Shown: positions 42,816 through 51,996 of the stretch, piece after piece
How positions within the stretch are numbered: the stretch's first letter is position 1
How the letters are laid out: the number at the start of each line of letters is the position of its first letter
From: Pelagihabitans sp963710535
GTDB taxonomy: Bacteria; Bacteroidota; Bacteroidia; Flavobacteriales; Flavobacteriaceae
NCBI GenBank assembly: GCA_963710535.1
Contig: CAVQAW010000010.1
Coordinates: 372,001 to 436,000 of the forward strand
Direction: 5' to 3'
Length of the DNA: 64,000 nucleotides
Notes under the pieces: generated by a model
What the model was told of the DNA's origin: nothing
The model's input: only the letters and a program-made list of their open reading frames with translations
Database searches by the model: none
Position numbers and translations under genes: made by a program

Positions 42816-44002
42816 AGAAATTAGTTTTAGCATACAGCGGCGGCTTGGACACTTCATACTGCGCCAAATATCTCTCAAAAGAAAAAGGCTTTGAGGTGCA
42901 CGCGGTCAGCGTGAACACAGGAGGATTTTCTAAAGAAGAAATCAACGAGATCAAGGAAAAAGCACTTCAATTGGGGGCCGCTACCTATACCTCGATCGAT
43001 GCGGTTCAGTTCTTTTACGACAAAGTGGTCAAGTACCTTATCTATGGCAACGTATTGCGAAACAATACCTATCCGTTGAGCGTAAGCGCGGAAAGAATCG
43101 TACAGGCCCTGGAAATCGTCGGACATGCCAAAAAAATCGGTGCGAAGTACATTGCCCATGGCAGCACCGGAGCCGGTAACGATCAGGTGCGCTTCGATAT
43201 GATCTTTCAGATCTTGGCACCCGAAATCGAAATCATCACACCGATTCGGGACAACAGATTGTCACGGGAAACTGAAATAGAATACCTGAAACAAAACGGG
43301 GTCGCCTATTCATGGGAAAAGGCGAAGTACTCCATTAACAAGGGACTTTGGGGAACATCTGTAGGGGGATCCGAAACCTTGACCTCCCAAAAACCTTTGC
43401 CTTCCGAGGCTTACCCAAGCCAACTAAGGGAACAAACGCCCAAAGAAGTGAAACTTAGTTTTCACAAAGGTGAAATTGTCGCAGTGGATGATGTAAAAGA
43501 CAAGCCTGTGAACAATATTGTTAAACTGGAACATATGGCGGCCCGATTCGCGATTGGGCGTGACATCCATGTGGGCGATACCATCATCGGCATCAAAGGC
43601 AGGGTCGGTTTTGAAGCGGCGTCGGCACTGATATTGATCAAGGCGCACCACCTCTTGGAAAAACATACCCTGAGCAAATGGCAACAGTTTCAAAAAGAAC
43701 AGCTGGGCAATTTCTATGGCATGTTGTTGCATGAAGGCAATTATTTGGATGAAGTGATGCGCAATATCGAAACCTTCCTCACCGACACACAAAAGAACGT
43801 TTCAGGGGACGTCTTCATTGGCCTGTACCCATACCGATTTGAACTCCATGGCATCAGCTCAAAGCACGACTTGATGAATGCCGCTTTTGGCAGTTATGGC
43901 GAAATGAACAAAGGGTGGACGGCCGATGAAGCAAAAGGTTTTATCAAAATCCTTTCGAATCCGGGAAAAATTTATAACCATGTCAACGAAAAAGATGATT
44001 AA
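42812..44002 (+). CDS. argG: Argininosuccinate synthase
   Basis: 396 residues. N-type ATP pyrophosphatase P-loop AYSGGLDTSYCAKYL at residues 5-19 and the conserved AHGSTGAGNDQVRFD segment bind ATP and aspartate. The enzyme joins citrulline and aspartate to make argininosuccinate. Length fits the shorter bacterial class. The start ATG overlaps the stop of the GNAT gene (ATGA), and the 3' end overlaps the argC start by up to 23 nt, so the reading of all three is coupled. Confidence 0.97.
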   Translation: MKKLVLAYSGGLDTSYCAKYLSKEKGFEVHAVSVNTGGFSKEEINEIKEKALQLGAATYTSIDAVQFFYDKVVKYLIYGNVLRNNTYPLSVSAERIVQALEIVGHAKKIGAKYIAHGSTGAGNDQVRFDMIFQILAPEIEIITPIRDNRLSRETEIEYLKQNGVAYSWEKAKYSINKGLWGTSVGGSETLTSQKPLPSEAYPSQLREQTPKEVKLSFHKGEIVAVDDVKDKPVNNIVKLEHMAARFAIGRDIHVGDTIIGIKGRVGFEAASALILIKAHHLLEKHTLSKWQQFQKEQLGNFYGMLLHEGNYLDEVMRNIETFLTDTQKNVSGDVFIGLYPYRFELHGISSKHDLMNAAFGSYGEMNKGWTADEAKGFIKILSNPGKIYNHVNEKDD

Positions 44003-44969
44003 GGCCGGTATTATCGGTGGCTCGGGCTATACGGGCGGGGAGCTGATCAGGATATTGCTGAACCATCCCCGAACCACCATCGATTTTGTATTGAGCACCA
44101 CCAAGGCCGGCAAAAAGCTGAGCAAAGCCCATCCCGATCTTTTGGGACTTACCGATATGGAATTTACCGATACCGTCAACCCTGATGTCGAAGTGGTATT
44201 TCTCTGTTTGGGTCACGGCAATTCCAAGGCCTTTCTCCAAAAACAGAAGTTCTCCGGAAATACAAAAATCATTGACCTGAGCAACGATTTTAGATTGCGG
44301 AAAGATTCGGAGTTCGAAAATAAGCGGTTTGTTTATGGCCTTCCGGAATTGAACAGATCACAGATCAAATCGGCCCAATATATCGCCAATCCGGGTTGTT
44401 TCGCAACGGCCGTTCAATTGGCACTGCTTCCCTTGGCAAAAGCGGGACTGTTGGCCCGGGCCGTACATGTAAATGCGGTGACGGGCAGCACTGGTGCCGG
44501 CGTGGGACTTGCCGATACCGCACACTTTAGTTGGCGAAACAACAACATCAGTTGGTATAAACCCTTTACACATCAACATTTGGGCGAGATCAACGAGAGT
44601 CTCGATTCTTTGCAAAAACAAAGGGAAACACTATATTTTTTGCCCAATAGGGGCAATTTTACACGGGGGATTTTCGCCACCGCCTATACCGAATTCGACG
44701 GTGCACTGTCTGAAGCCAATGCGCTCTACGATGCATATTACCGAGAGGCCGCCTTTACCCAGGTTTCGGAAGATGAGATCAGCTTGAAGCAAGTAGTGAA
44801 TTCGAATCACTGCCATCTGCACCTTCACCGGCACGGCAAGCTCCTTTTGATCACCTCTGTGATCGACAATCTGGTAAAGGGAGCCTCGGGTCAGGCAGTA
44901 CAGAATATGAACCTCCTGTTCGGATTGGACGAAACCGAGGGACTCCTGTTGAAGCCCAGTGTCTTTTGA
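43980..44969 (+). CDS. argC: N-acetyl-gamma-glutamyl-phosphate reductase
   Basis: 329 residues. The Rossmann motif AGIIGGSGYTGGELIRILL binds NADPH at the N-terminus. The active-site cysteine is in ANPGCFATAVQLAL, and HQHLGEINESL and GNFTRGIFATAY are further family patterns. It reduces N-acylglutamyl phosphate to the semialdehyde. ATG 43980 overlaps the end of argG by 23 nt; ATG 43995 would also work and reduce the overlap to 8 nt. The longer frame start at 43926 is rejected because it lies deep in argG. Confidence 0.96.
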   Translation: MSTKKMIKAGIIGGSGYTGGELIRILLNHPRTTIDFVLSTTKAGKKLSKAHPDLLGLTDMEFTDTVNPDVEVVFLCLGHGNSKAFLQKQKFSGNTKIIDLSNDFRLRKDSEFENKRFVYGLPELNRSQIKSAQYIANPGCFATAVQLALLPLAKAGLLARAVHVNAVTGSTGAGVGLADTAHFSWRNNNISWYKPFTHQHLGEINESLDSLQKQRETLYFLPNRGNFTRGIFATAYTEFDGALSEANALYDAYYREAAFTQVSEDEISLKQVVNSNHCHLHLHRHGKLLLITSVIDNLVKGASGQAVQNMNLLFGLDETEGLLLKPSVF

Positions 44970-45058
44970 TGCAATCAAACCGCAATGAATGGGAGGCTCA
45001 ACATGAATAGAACAACTAAACCAAAACTGCCTTTGGCAGCAACGAAATAACTGAGAAA

Positions 45059-45853
45059 ATGAAAATAGCCATAATTGGAACAGGCAACCTGGGACTATCG
45101 ATTGCAAAAGGTATTTTGAATACGAATGGAGCCACTTCCATGTATTTGACAAGAAAAAATATCGAGAGCCTTAAACCGTACGAGAAATATGGAAATGTTA
45201 CCGTTACGTCAGATAACAGGGAAGCGGTGGGAAAATCGGATATCCTCATTTTTGCGGTGCAGCCGGGCCATTTCAAAAAAATTCTGGAGGAAGTAAAGGA
45301 TTTGCTGAACGAAAAACATGTGATCATTTCGACCATTACCGGCTATAGTATCGCAAGAATCGAAGAAACGATCGGGGCCGATCGGTATATCATCCGCAGT
45401 ATGCCCAACACCGCCATTTCCGTGGGCAAGTCGATGACCTGTATTTGTAGCAATGAATTGGGCAAAAAAAGAATTGAACTCTCGAAGGCCATCTTTAATC
45501 GGATGGGGCATACCATGGAAATTCCTGAGGAGCAAATGCAGGCGGCAACCGTGATTTGTGCCAGTGGCATCGCGTTTTGGATGCGTTTGATCCGTGCCAC
45601 TACCCAGGGCGCCATACAACTCGGCTTCGATGCCAAGGATGCCCAGGAGTTGGCCATGTATACCTGTAGCGGGGCGGCCAACCTCCTAATTCAGTCCGAC
45701 AGCCACCCCGAAAAGGAAATCGACCGTGTGACTACCCCAAAAGGATGTACCATAGAAGGTCTCAACGAAATGGAACACCAAGGCTTGAGTTCTTCCTTGA
45801 TCCGGGGAATCGTGGCTTCCTATGACAAGATCAACCAAATCAAAAAGGGCTGA
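45059..45853 (+). CDS. proC: Pyrroline-5-carboxylate reductase
   Basis: 264 residues. N-terminal NADPH-binding GTGNLGLSIAKGI, then FAVQPGHFKKIL, RSMPNTAISVGKSM and the C-terminal SHPEKEIDRVTTPKGCTIEGLNEMEHQG, split as EIDRVTTPKGCTIEGL and NEMEHQG, which is the P5CR signature. It makes proline from pyrroline-5-carboxylate. Its place between argC and argD links proline to arginine or ornithine metabolism. It starts 89 nt after argC and is followed by 80 nt before argD. Confidence 0.95.
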   Translation: MKIAIIGTGNLGLSIAKGILNTNGATSMYLTRKNIESLKPYEKYGNVTVTSDNREAVGKSDILIFAVQPGHFKKILEEVKDLLNEKHVIISTITGYSIARIEETIGADRYIIRSMPNTAISVGKSMTCICSNELGKKRIELSKAIFNRMGHTMEIPEEQMQAATVICASGIAFWMRLIRATTQGAIQLGFDAKDAQELAMYTCSGAANLLIQSDSHPEKEIDRVTTPKGCTIEGLNEMEHQGLSSSLIRGIVASYDKINQIKKG

Positions 45854-45933
45854 TGGCTTTGAAGATGAAATTTAAATCCTCGGAATTCGAACGACCATTG
45901 AAAAGTATGCTGACCGAAAACATAGATTAAGAC

Positions 45934-47061
45934 ATGAAACCATTCGACGTTTATCCCTTGTACAACGTAACCCCTGTGTCGGCCAAAGGCATAGAGGTTT
46001 TCGATGGGCAGGGCACGAAATATTTAGATTTTTATGGTGGCCATGCGGTGATTTCCATCGGGCATTCCCATCCGCATTACGTACGCAGGCTCAAAGATCA
46101 ATTAGATCGGATCGGATTTTATAGCAATGCGGTCCAAAATCCGCTACAAATAGAGTTGGCGAACAAATTGGGCGAACTATCGGGCTGCGCCGATTATGAT
46201 CTTTTTCTCTGTAATTCCGGGGCTGAGGCCAATGAAAATGCCCTCAAAATGGCTTCCTTTGAAACCGGGAAATCGAGGGTCATCGCCTTCCACAACAGTT
46301 TTCACGGACGAACCTCGGCAGCCGTGGCCGCAACCGATGACTCAAAAATTAATGCGCCTATCAACAAACAGCAAAAAGTTACATTTTTGCCCTTTAACGA
46401 TATTACCGTCTTTGAAAAGGAAATCGTCAAGGGCGACGTCTGTGCGGTCATTTTGGAAGCCATACAGGGCGTGGGTGGTTTGGACGAACCTTCGAGCGAC
46501 TTTTATCGGAACATCGCAAAATCCTGCAAGGCGAACGGTGTTGTGTTGATCGCCGATGAAGTGCAGTCAGGATTTGGCAGGAGCGGTAAATTTTTTGGAT
46601 TCCAGCACCATGGCATACAACCAGACATTATCAGCATTGCCAAGGGAATGGGCAACGGCTTCCCCGTTGGCGGCATCCTGATTCATGACCACATCAAGGC
46701 TTCCCATGGCTTGCTGGGCACCACCTTTGGAGGCAATCATTTGGCCTGTGCGGCAGTATTGGCGGTACTCGAGGTTATCGAGGAAGAAGGATTGATCGGC
46801 AATGCGGCCCGATTGGGCGACTATTTTGTGGCGAAAGCCGCGGAACTTCCCGAAGTAAAAAGAGTGAAGGGCCGTGGATTGATGCTCGGTCTGGAATTTG
46901 GTTTTGAGGTCGCTGATTTGCGAAAAAGAATGATTTATAACCAACATATCTTTACCGGTGGCGCTAAAGACAAAAACGTTTTGCGCATCCTGCCGGCCCT
47001 GAACATCACGAAGGCGCATTTGGATTTATTCTTTGAGGCCTTGAAAAAAGAACTTCCATGA
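45934..47061 (+). CDS. argD: N-acylornithine aminotransferase (class III PLP enzyme)
   Basis: 375 residues. Class III aminotransferase features: LDFYGGHAVISIGHSHP near the N-terminus, NSGAEANENALKMA, FHNSFHGRTSAAVAAT, then VLIADEVQSGFGRSGKFF and the PLP lysine in ISIAKGMGNGFPVGGIL. It transaminates N-acylglutamate semialdehyde to N-acylornithine with glutamate. The acyl group (acetyl or succinyl) cannot be told from this protein. The stop overlaps the argF' ATG by 4 nt. Confidence 0.95.
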   Translation: MKPFDVYPLYNVTPVSAKGIEVFDGQGTKYLDFYGGHAVISIGHSHPHYVRRLKDQLDRIGFYSNAVQNPLQIELANKLGELSGCADYDLFLCNSGAEANENALKMASFETGKSRVIAFHNSFHGRTSAAVAATDDSKINAPINKQQKVTFLPFNDITVFEKEIVKGDVCAVILEAIQGVGGLDEPSSDFYRNIAKSCKANGVVLIADEVQSGFGRSGKFFGFQHHGIQPDIISIAKGMGNGFPVGGILIHDHIKASHGLLGTTFGGNHLACAAVLAVLEVIEEEGLIGNAARLGDYFVAKAAELPEVKRVKGRGLMLGLEFGFEVADLRKRMIYNQHIFTGGAKDKNVLRILPALNITKAHLDLFFEALKKELP

Positions 47062-47996
47062 AACATTACCTTTCCATAAAAGATATCGATGCGCTTCCAA
47101 AATGGGTCGATGAGGCTAGGGAACTGAAGAATAACCCTAAAAAACATGCCGCTTTGGGGAAAGACAGGACCTTGTGCCTGCTTTTTTTCAACAGCAGTCT
47201 CCGCACCCGTCTGAGTACACAAAAGGCGGCGCTCAATTTGGGCATGGAGGTCATGGTCATGAACTTCGGAAGTGAAGGTTGGGCCCTGGAATATGGGGAA
47301 GGGACCATGATGGACAAAGGCAGTTCTGAACATATCAAAGAAGCGGCACAAGTGGTTTCCCAATACTGCGATATCCTGGCAATCAGGGCCTTTGCCGAAT
47401 TGAAAGACAAACAAAAAGACGAGGCGGAGCTGGTCTTGGAAGGGTTCAAAAAATATGCAAGTGTTCCCATAGTCAATATGGAAAGTTCGGTAGGCCATCC
47501 CTTACAGGCCTTGGCCGATGCCATTACTTTGGCCGAAAAGCGAACAACGAAACGGCCCAAAGTGGTTTTGTCATGGGCACCACACCCTAGGGCACTGCCC
47601 CATGCAGTGGCAAATTCCTTCATTGAGATGATGCAAATACAGGATGCGGAATTTGTAATAACACACCCCAAGGGCTACGAACTGAACCCCGAAATCGTAA
47701 AAAACAGCCCTATAGAATATGATCAAAAAAAGGCACTGGCCGAGGCCGACTTCGTATATGTGAAAAATTGGAGCAATTACCATGATTATGGAAAAGTGGT
47801 TTTCCAAGACCCGGATTGGATGATGACCATGGAAAAACTAGGAAAGGCACGATTCATGCATTGCCTTCCCGTACGAAGAAACGTGGTGGTCGAAGATGCG
47901 GTTTTGGACAGTGAGCAATCGTTGGTGATCGAACAGGCCAATAACCGAACATATGCCGCACAACTCGTGCTGAAAAAGATACTTGAAAACCTGTAA
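47058..47996 (+). CDS. argF': N-acylornithine carbamoyltransferase (N-succinyl- or N-acetylornithine type)
   Basis: 312 residues. The carbamoyl-phosphate loop is FNSSLRTRLS (44-53) rather than the STRTRxS of plain ornithine enzymes, which is typical of the Bacteroidota/Xanthomonas N-acylornithine class. HPLQALADA and HCLPVRRNVVV (LPVRRN in place of LP..R) are further class marks. The specificity residue just before the conserved Glu-His (Glu91-His92) is Ser90. In the B. fragilis succinylornithine enzyme this site is Pro90 and in the Xanthomonas acetylornithine enzyme Glu92, and replacing Glu by Ser is reported to favour succinyl. I therefore lean to N-succinylornithine (inference from memory of those alignments). 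Confidence 0.93.
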   Translation: MKHYLSIKDIDALPKWVDEARELKNNPKKHAALGKDRTLCLLFFNSSLRTRLSTQKAALNLGMEVMVMNFGSEGWALEYGEGTMMDKGSSEHIKEAAQVVSQYCDILAIRAFAELKDKQKDEAELVLEGFKKYASVPIVNMESSVGHPLQALADAITLAEKRTTKRPKVVLSWAPHPRALPHAVANSFIEMMQIQDAEFVITHPKGYELNPEIVKNSPIEYDQKKALAEADFVYVKNWSNYHDYGKVVFQDPDWMMTMEKLGKARFMHCLPVRRNVVVEDAVLDSEQSLVIEQANNRTYAAQLVLKKILENL

Positions 47997-48034
47997 ATGC
48001 CCATTTCGGCAATCGAATTGAACCAGAGTAACCA

Positions 48035-48787
48035 ATGTCCCAGAAATTAAAAAACAAAGTTTGTATCGTTACCGGAGCGACCAGTGGCATGGGAAAAGCG
48101 ATCGCGGAGCGTTTTTCGGAAGAAGGTGCCCTGCTGGTCCTTTCCGGCCGGGATATTGGGCGTGGTGAAAAACTCGCTGAGCAACTGAAGCATGCCATAT
48201 TTGTGGCTGGCGACATCAGTAAGGCGCCCAACAACAAAAAATTAGTGGAAGTGGCCATGGCGCGATTTGGAAAAATCGACATCCTTTCGATGAACGCGGG
48301 AACTTTAGGATTGGGAAAAGTGACCAAGCTTCCCATGGCAACATGGCAGCACACCTTGGACACCAATCTGAGCGCTTTGTTTTATCTTTCGAAATACGCA
48401 ATTCCCGAACTTTTGAAACAAGCCGGAAGTTCGATTTTGATCAATGCCTCCATAGCCGCTTATAAGAGTTTTCCGGAACATCCCGCCTACTGTGCTTCCA
48501 AGGCAGCGGCCTTGGCATTGATGAAACAGATGGCCGTGGAATATGCCCCTGCAATCCGCATCAACGCGATTTGCCCCGGACCGGTCGATACACCGCTTTT
48601 GTGGGACTCGGCCAAGGCCTTTGAACATCCTGCAAGCGCGGTGGAAAATGCTGCCAAAACAACCCTTATGAAACGCTTGGGCACCCCGAACGATGTTGCG
48701 AAGTTGGCGCTTTTCCTGGTTTCGGAGGATGCCTCCTGGATTACCGGAACCGCCGTGACCATAGATGGGGGCATCATGAACGCTTAA
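48035..48787 (+). CDS. Short-chain dehydrogenase/reductase inside the arginine operon
   Basis: 250 residues, classical SDR. NAD(P) motif TGATSGMGKAIAERF, NAG motif MNAGTLG, catalytic Ser in LINASIAAYKS, and Tyr/Lys in YCASKAAAL. CPGPVDTPLL and the C-terminal ITGTAVTIDGG complete the pattern of FabG-like oxidoreductases. It lies 38 nt after argF' and 32 nt before argB on the same strand, so it is transcribed with the arginine genes. No step of the standard pathway needs such an enzyme, so its substrate is unknown. Confidence 0.93.
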   Translation: MSQKLKNKVCIVTGATSGMGKAIAERFSEEGALLVLSGRDIGRGEKLAEQLKHAIFVAGDISKAPNNKKLVEVAMARFGKIDILSMNAGTLGLGKVTKLPMATWQHTLDTNLSALFYLSKYAIPELLKQAGSSILINASIAAYKSFPEHPAYCASKAAALALMKQMAVEYAPAIRINAICPGPVDTPLLWDSAKAFEHPASAVENAAKTTLMKRLGTPNDVAKLALFLVSEDASWITGTAVTIDGGIMNA

Positions 48788-48819
48788 AAAAGCCGACATT
48801 TGAAGTTTGAACATTAAGC

Positions 48820-49599
48820 ATGAAATCAAAATTAGCAGTAATAAAAATAGGGGGCAATGTGATTGAGGATCCCCAGCAATTGTCGAAGTTCCTGACGTTC
48901 TTTGCTCAAATGCCGGGGCATAAGATCTTGGTGCACGGCGGGGGCAAATTGGCGACCGATTTGGCCCAAAAATTGGGGTTGGAAACCAAAATGATCGGCG
49001 GAAGACGCATTACCGATGCCGCCAACTTGGAGGTGATCACCATGGTTTATGCCGGTTTGACCAACAAAAACATCGTTGCCCAACTTCAGGCCAAAGCCTG
49101 CAATGCCATTGGCCTCAGTGGGGCGGATGGCAATACGATACAGGCGCATAAAAGAAAGGTGAAAGAGATCGATTATGGCTTCGCAGGAGACGTGGATGGC
49201 ATCGCTTCGGCGACCATCGGGATGTTGTTGAACAATGGCCTGACACCCGTTTTTTGCGCCATGACACATGATGGTTTGGGGCAGCTGCTGAATACGAATG
49301 CCGATACCATTGCAGCGGAATTGGCGATAGGCATGGGTAAGACTTTTGAAACCACCTTATATTACTGCTTTGAGAAAAAGGGAGTGCTGAGCAATGTTTC
49401 CGACAGCGAATCGGTCATAACGCGGATCGATTCAAAAACCTATCGCTCGCTCTTGGAAAAAAAGAAAATAGCGGATGGTATGCTGCCCAAGTTGGAAAAC
49501 TGTTTCCATGCGCTGCAACATGATGTGGCAAGGGTTTGTATCGGCGACCTTTCGATGGTCGGTCCGGATGCACAATTGTTCACTACGATAACACTATAA
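48820..49599 (+). CDS. argB: N-acetylglutamate kinase
   Basis: 259 residues of the amino-acid-kinase fold. IKIGGNVIEDP at the N-terminus, VHGGGKLATDLAQKLG (substrate-binding GGG), then LSGADGNTIQAHKR and the C-terminal nucleotide region LNTNADTIAAELA. It phosphorylates N-acylglutamate. Length is at the short, arginine-insensitive end of the family: there is no N-terminal helix seen in feedback-inhibited forms. argE starts 2 nt after the stop. Confidence 0.95.
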   Translation: MKSKLAVIKIGGNVIEDPQQLSKFLTFFAQMPGHKILVHGGGKLATDLAQKLGLETKMIGGRRITDAANLEVITMVYAGLTNKNIVAQLQAKACNAIGLSGADGNTIQAHKRKVKEIDYGFAGDVDGIASATIGMLLNNGLTPVFCAMTHDGLGQLLNTNADTIAAELAIGMGKTFETTLYYCFEKKGVLSNVSDSESVITRIDSKTYRSLLEKKKIADGMLPKLENCFHALQHDVARVCIGDLSMVGPDAQLFTTITL

Positions 49600-49601
49600 C
49601 G

Positions 49602-50666
49602 ATGGATGGAAGAATGCTTAAGGAAAAGGCTTTGGATCTGCTGAAGCAATTGATCGCGACCCAATCTTTTTCACAGGAGGAGGAAGCCACCGCAGCCTTG
49701 ATCGAAGGATGGTTCAACGCATTTGATATCCCCTTCAAACGGGAAAACAACAACGTATTTGCCTTCAACGAATATTTTGATGCCACCAAGCCAACCTTAC
49801 TGTTGAATTCCCATCACGACACCGTAAAACCGAATTCGGCCTATACCAGGGATCCATTTGAGCCTAGTATTGAAGAGGGTAAGCTCTATGGACTCGGAAG
49901 CAATGATGCCGGAGGCGCATTGGTTTCATTGATTGCTACTTTCACCCATTTTTATGGCAAGCAAAACTTGAACCACAACTTGGTGCTTGTCGCTTCGGCA
50001 GAAGAAGAAAATTCCGGTGCAAAAGGACTCAACAGCATGTTGCCCATTCTTCCGCACATCGACTTGGCCATTGTGGGCGAACCCACATTGATGCAATTGG
50101 CCATTGCCGAAAAAGGCCTGGTGATCTTTGATGGCATTGTAAAGGGAACCCCGTCGCATGCCGCACATCCCAACAACGACAACAGTATTTACAATACGAT
50201 CAAGGTTTTGGAATGGTTCAAGAGCTTTTCGTTCGAAAAGGTGTCCGAGTTGCTCGGGGAAGTGAAACTTACCGTCACCCAAATCAATGCGGGAACCCAG
50301 CACAATGTAGTGCCCGCACAGGTAGATCTTGTGATCGACGTAAGGGTCAACGACAAATACAGCAACAAAGAGATTGCCGACATCTTGATGGCGGAAGCCC
50401 CCTGCATCCTAAAACCGCGTTCCCTTAGGCTCAATTCTTCCGCAATAGACAAGAACCATCCATTGGTGCTTTCAGGAATGGCCATGGGAAGGCCGACCTA
50501 TGGTTCCCCCACCCTCTCCGATCAGGCGGTTCTGAGCTGTCAATCATTGAAGCTGGGGCCCGGGGATAGTACCCGTTCGCATTCCGCCGACGAATTCATC
50601 TATGTCAAGGAAATCGAGGACGGCATCGATATATATATTGAAATGTTGGAACGATTTTTAACTTAA
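49602..50666 (+). CDS. argE: M20 family deacylase, acetylornithine deacetylase type
   Basis: 354-residue dizinc amidohydrolase. LNSHHDTVKPN carries the first zinc His and bridging region, LGSNDAGGALVSL the bridging Asp, and VASAEEENSGAKG the catalytic Glu. IKGTPSHAAHP-like sequence (VKGTPSHAAHP) marks the dimerisation domain. It removes the acyl group from N-acylcitrulline or N-acylornithine. With an N-acylornithine carbamoyltransferase in the operon, N-acylcitrulline is the expected substrate. Its ATG (49602) follows the argB stop by 2 nt; upstream extension into argB is rejected. Confidence 0.92.
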   Translation: MDGRMLKEKALDLLKQLIATQSFSQEEEATAALIEGWFNAFDIPFKRENNNVFAFNEYFDATKPTLLLNSHHDTVKPNSAYTRDPFEPSIEEGKLYGLGSNDAGGALVSLIATFTHFYGKQNLNHNLVLVASAEEENSGAKGLNSMLPILPHIDLAIVGEPTLMQLAIAEKGLVIFDGIVKGTPSHAAHPNNDNSIYNTIKVLEWFKSFSFEKVSELLGEVKLTVTQINAGTQHNVVPAQVDLVIDVRVNDKYSNKEIADILMAEAPCILKPRSLRLNSSAIDKNHPLVLSGMAMGRPTYGSPTLSDQAVLSCQSLKLGPGDSTRSHSADEFIYVKEIEDGIDIYIEMLERFLT

Positions 50667-50708
50667 AATGCTGGATGTGCGGCAACGAACAGCCATAAAA
50701 CGAACACT

Positions 50709-51995
50709 ATGAAACTCTGGGAGAAAGGGATTGGTACGGATACGAAAATAGACCGTTTCACGGTTGGCAACGACAGGGAATGGGACCTGCATTTGGCAAA
50801 ATTCGATGTGATGGCCTCCAAGGCCCATGCCAAGATGCTGGGAAAGATTGGCCTGCTCACCCCCATCGAAGTTCGGCAGCTTTCAAAGGAATTGGATGCC
50901 ATTGCGCTTTCGATCGAAAACGGATCGTTCACGATCGAGGACTCTTTTGAAGACATGCACTCCAAAATCGAATTTATCCTGACCGAAAAGTTGGGCGATA
51001 CCGGAAAAAAGATTCACACGGCACGTTCCAGAAACGACCAGGTATTGGTGGCCATGCATTTATACCTCAAATCGGAGTTGGAGGAAATAAAAGGCCTGAC
51101 CCACTCCCTCTTCGAGGTGCTGATGCAGTTGGCGGAAAAACATAAAGACAGCTTGCTGCCGGGCTATACCCACCTGCAAATAGCGATGCCCTCTTCATTC
51201 GGACTTTGGTTTTCCGCTTATGCCGAAAGTTTGGTGGACGACCTCTATTTTTTGGAGGCCGCCCACAAAGTGGCCGACCAGAATCCTTTGGGCAGCGCTG
51301 CCGGATACGGAAGTTCCTTTCCGATCGACCGTGGTTACACCACAAAGGATTTGGGTTTTAAAACTATGAAATACAATGTGGTTGCGGCACAGATGGGTCG
51401 TGGCAAAACGGAAAAAGCGGTGGCATTCGGGCTAGCATCTTTAGCGGCTACCCTCGCCAAATTGGCGATGGACCTATGTCTCTACCTCAGCCAAAATTTC
51501 AATTTTGTGTCCTTCCCGGACACCCTCACCACCGGCAGCAGCATTATGCCCCATAAAAAAAATCCCGATGTTTTTGAATTGGTTCGCGCGAAATGCAATC
51601 TGATGCAAGGACTGCCCAATCAACTTGGCCTGATCACCAACAATCTGCCCAGTGGTTACCATCGCGACCTACAATTAACAAAGGAGCTCATTGTCCCGGC
51701 CATCGAAGAAATGAAGGCCTGCCTTGAAATCCTGGCCTTTAGCCTAAAGCAAATAAAAATCAATTCCGATATTCTCGATGATCCCAAGTACGATTATCTG
51801 TTCAGCGTGGATACTTTGAATGAGTTGGTCTTGGGCGGGATGCCTTTTCGTGATGCCTATAAAAAAATGGGGAAGGAAATCGAGGCGGGAACTTTTGAGC
51901 CAAAGCGCGACATCACGCATACCCATGAGGGCAGTTTGGGCAATCTCTGTTTACGGGAGATCAAAGAAAAGATGCGGAAAGCAATGGCGACCTAG
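50709..51995 (+). CDS. argH: Argininosuccinate lyase
   Basis: 428 residues of the fumarase/aspartase superfamily. TARSRNDQV near residue 102, a catalytic-region LPGYTHLQIAMP, and the signature loop GSSIMPHKKNPDVFELVRAK, which carries the catalytic serine. It splits argininosuccinate to arginine and fumarate, the last step of this pathway. It is the last gene of the operon, beginning 42 nt after argE. It converges with the pseudouridine synthase gene with only 1 nt between stops. Confidence 0.96.
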   Translation: MKLWEKGIGTDTKIDRFTVGNDREWDLHLAKFDVMASKAHAKMLGKIGLLTPIEVRQLSKELDAIALSIENGSFTIEDSFEDMHSKIEFILTEKLGDTGKKIHTARSRNDQVLVAMHLYLKSELEEIKGLTHSLFEVLMQLAEKHKDSLLPGYTHLQIAMPSSFGLWFSAYAESLVDDLYFLEAAHKVADQNPLGSAAGYGSSFPIDRGYTTKDLGFKTMKYNVVAAQMGRGKTEKAVAFGLASLAATLAKLAMDLCLYLSQNFNFVSFPDTLTTGSSIMPHKKNPDVFELVRAKCNLMQGLPNQLGLITNNLPSGYHRDLQLTKELIVPAIEEMKACLEILAFSLKQIKINSDILDDPKYDYLFSVDTLNELVLGGMPFRDAYKKMGKEIEAGTFEPKRDITHTHEGSLGNLCLREIKEKMRKAMAT

Positions 51996-51996
51996 C

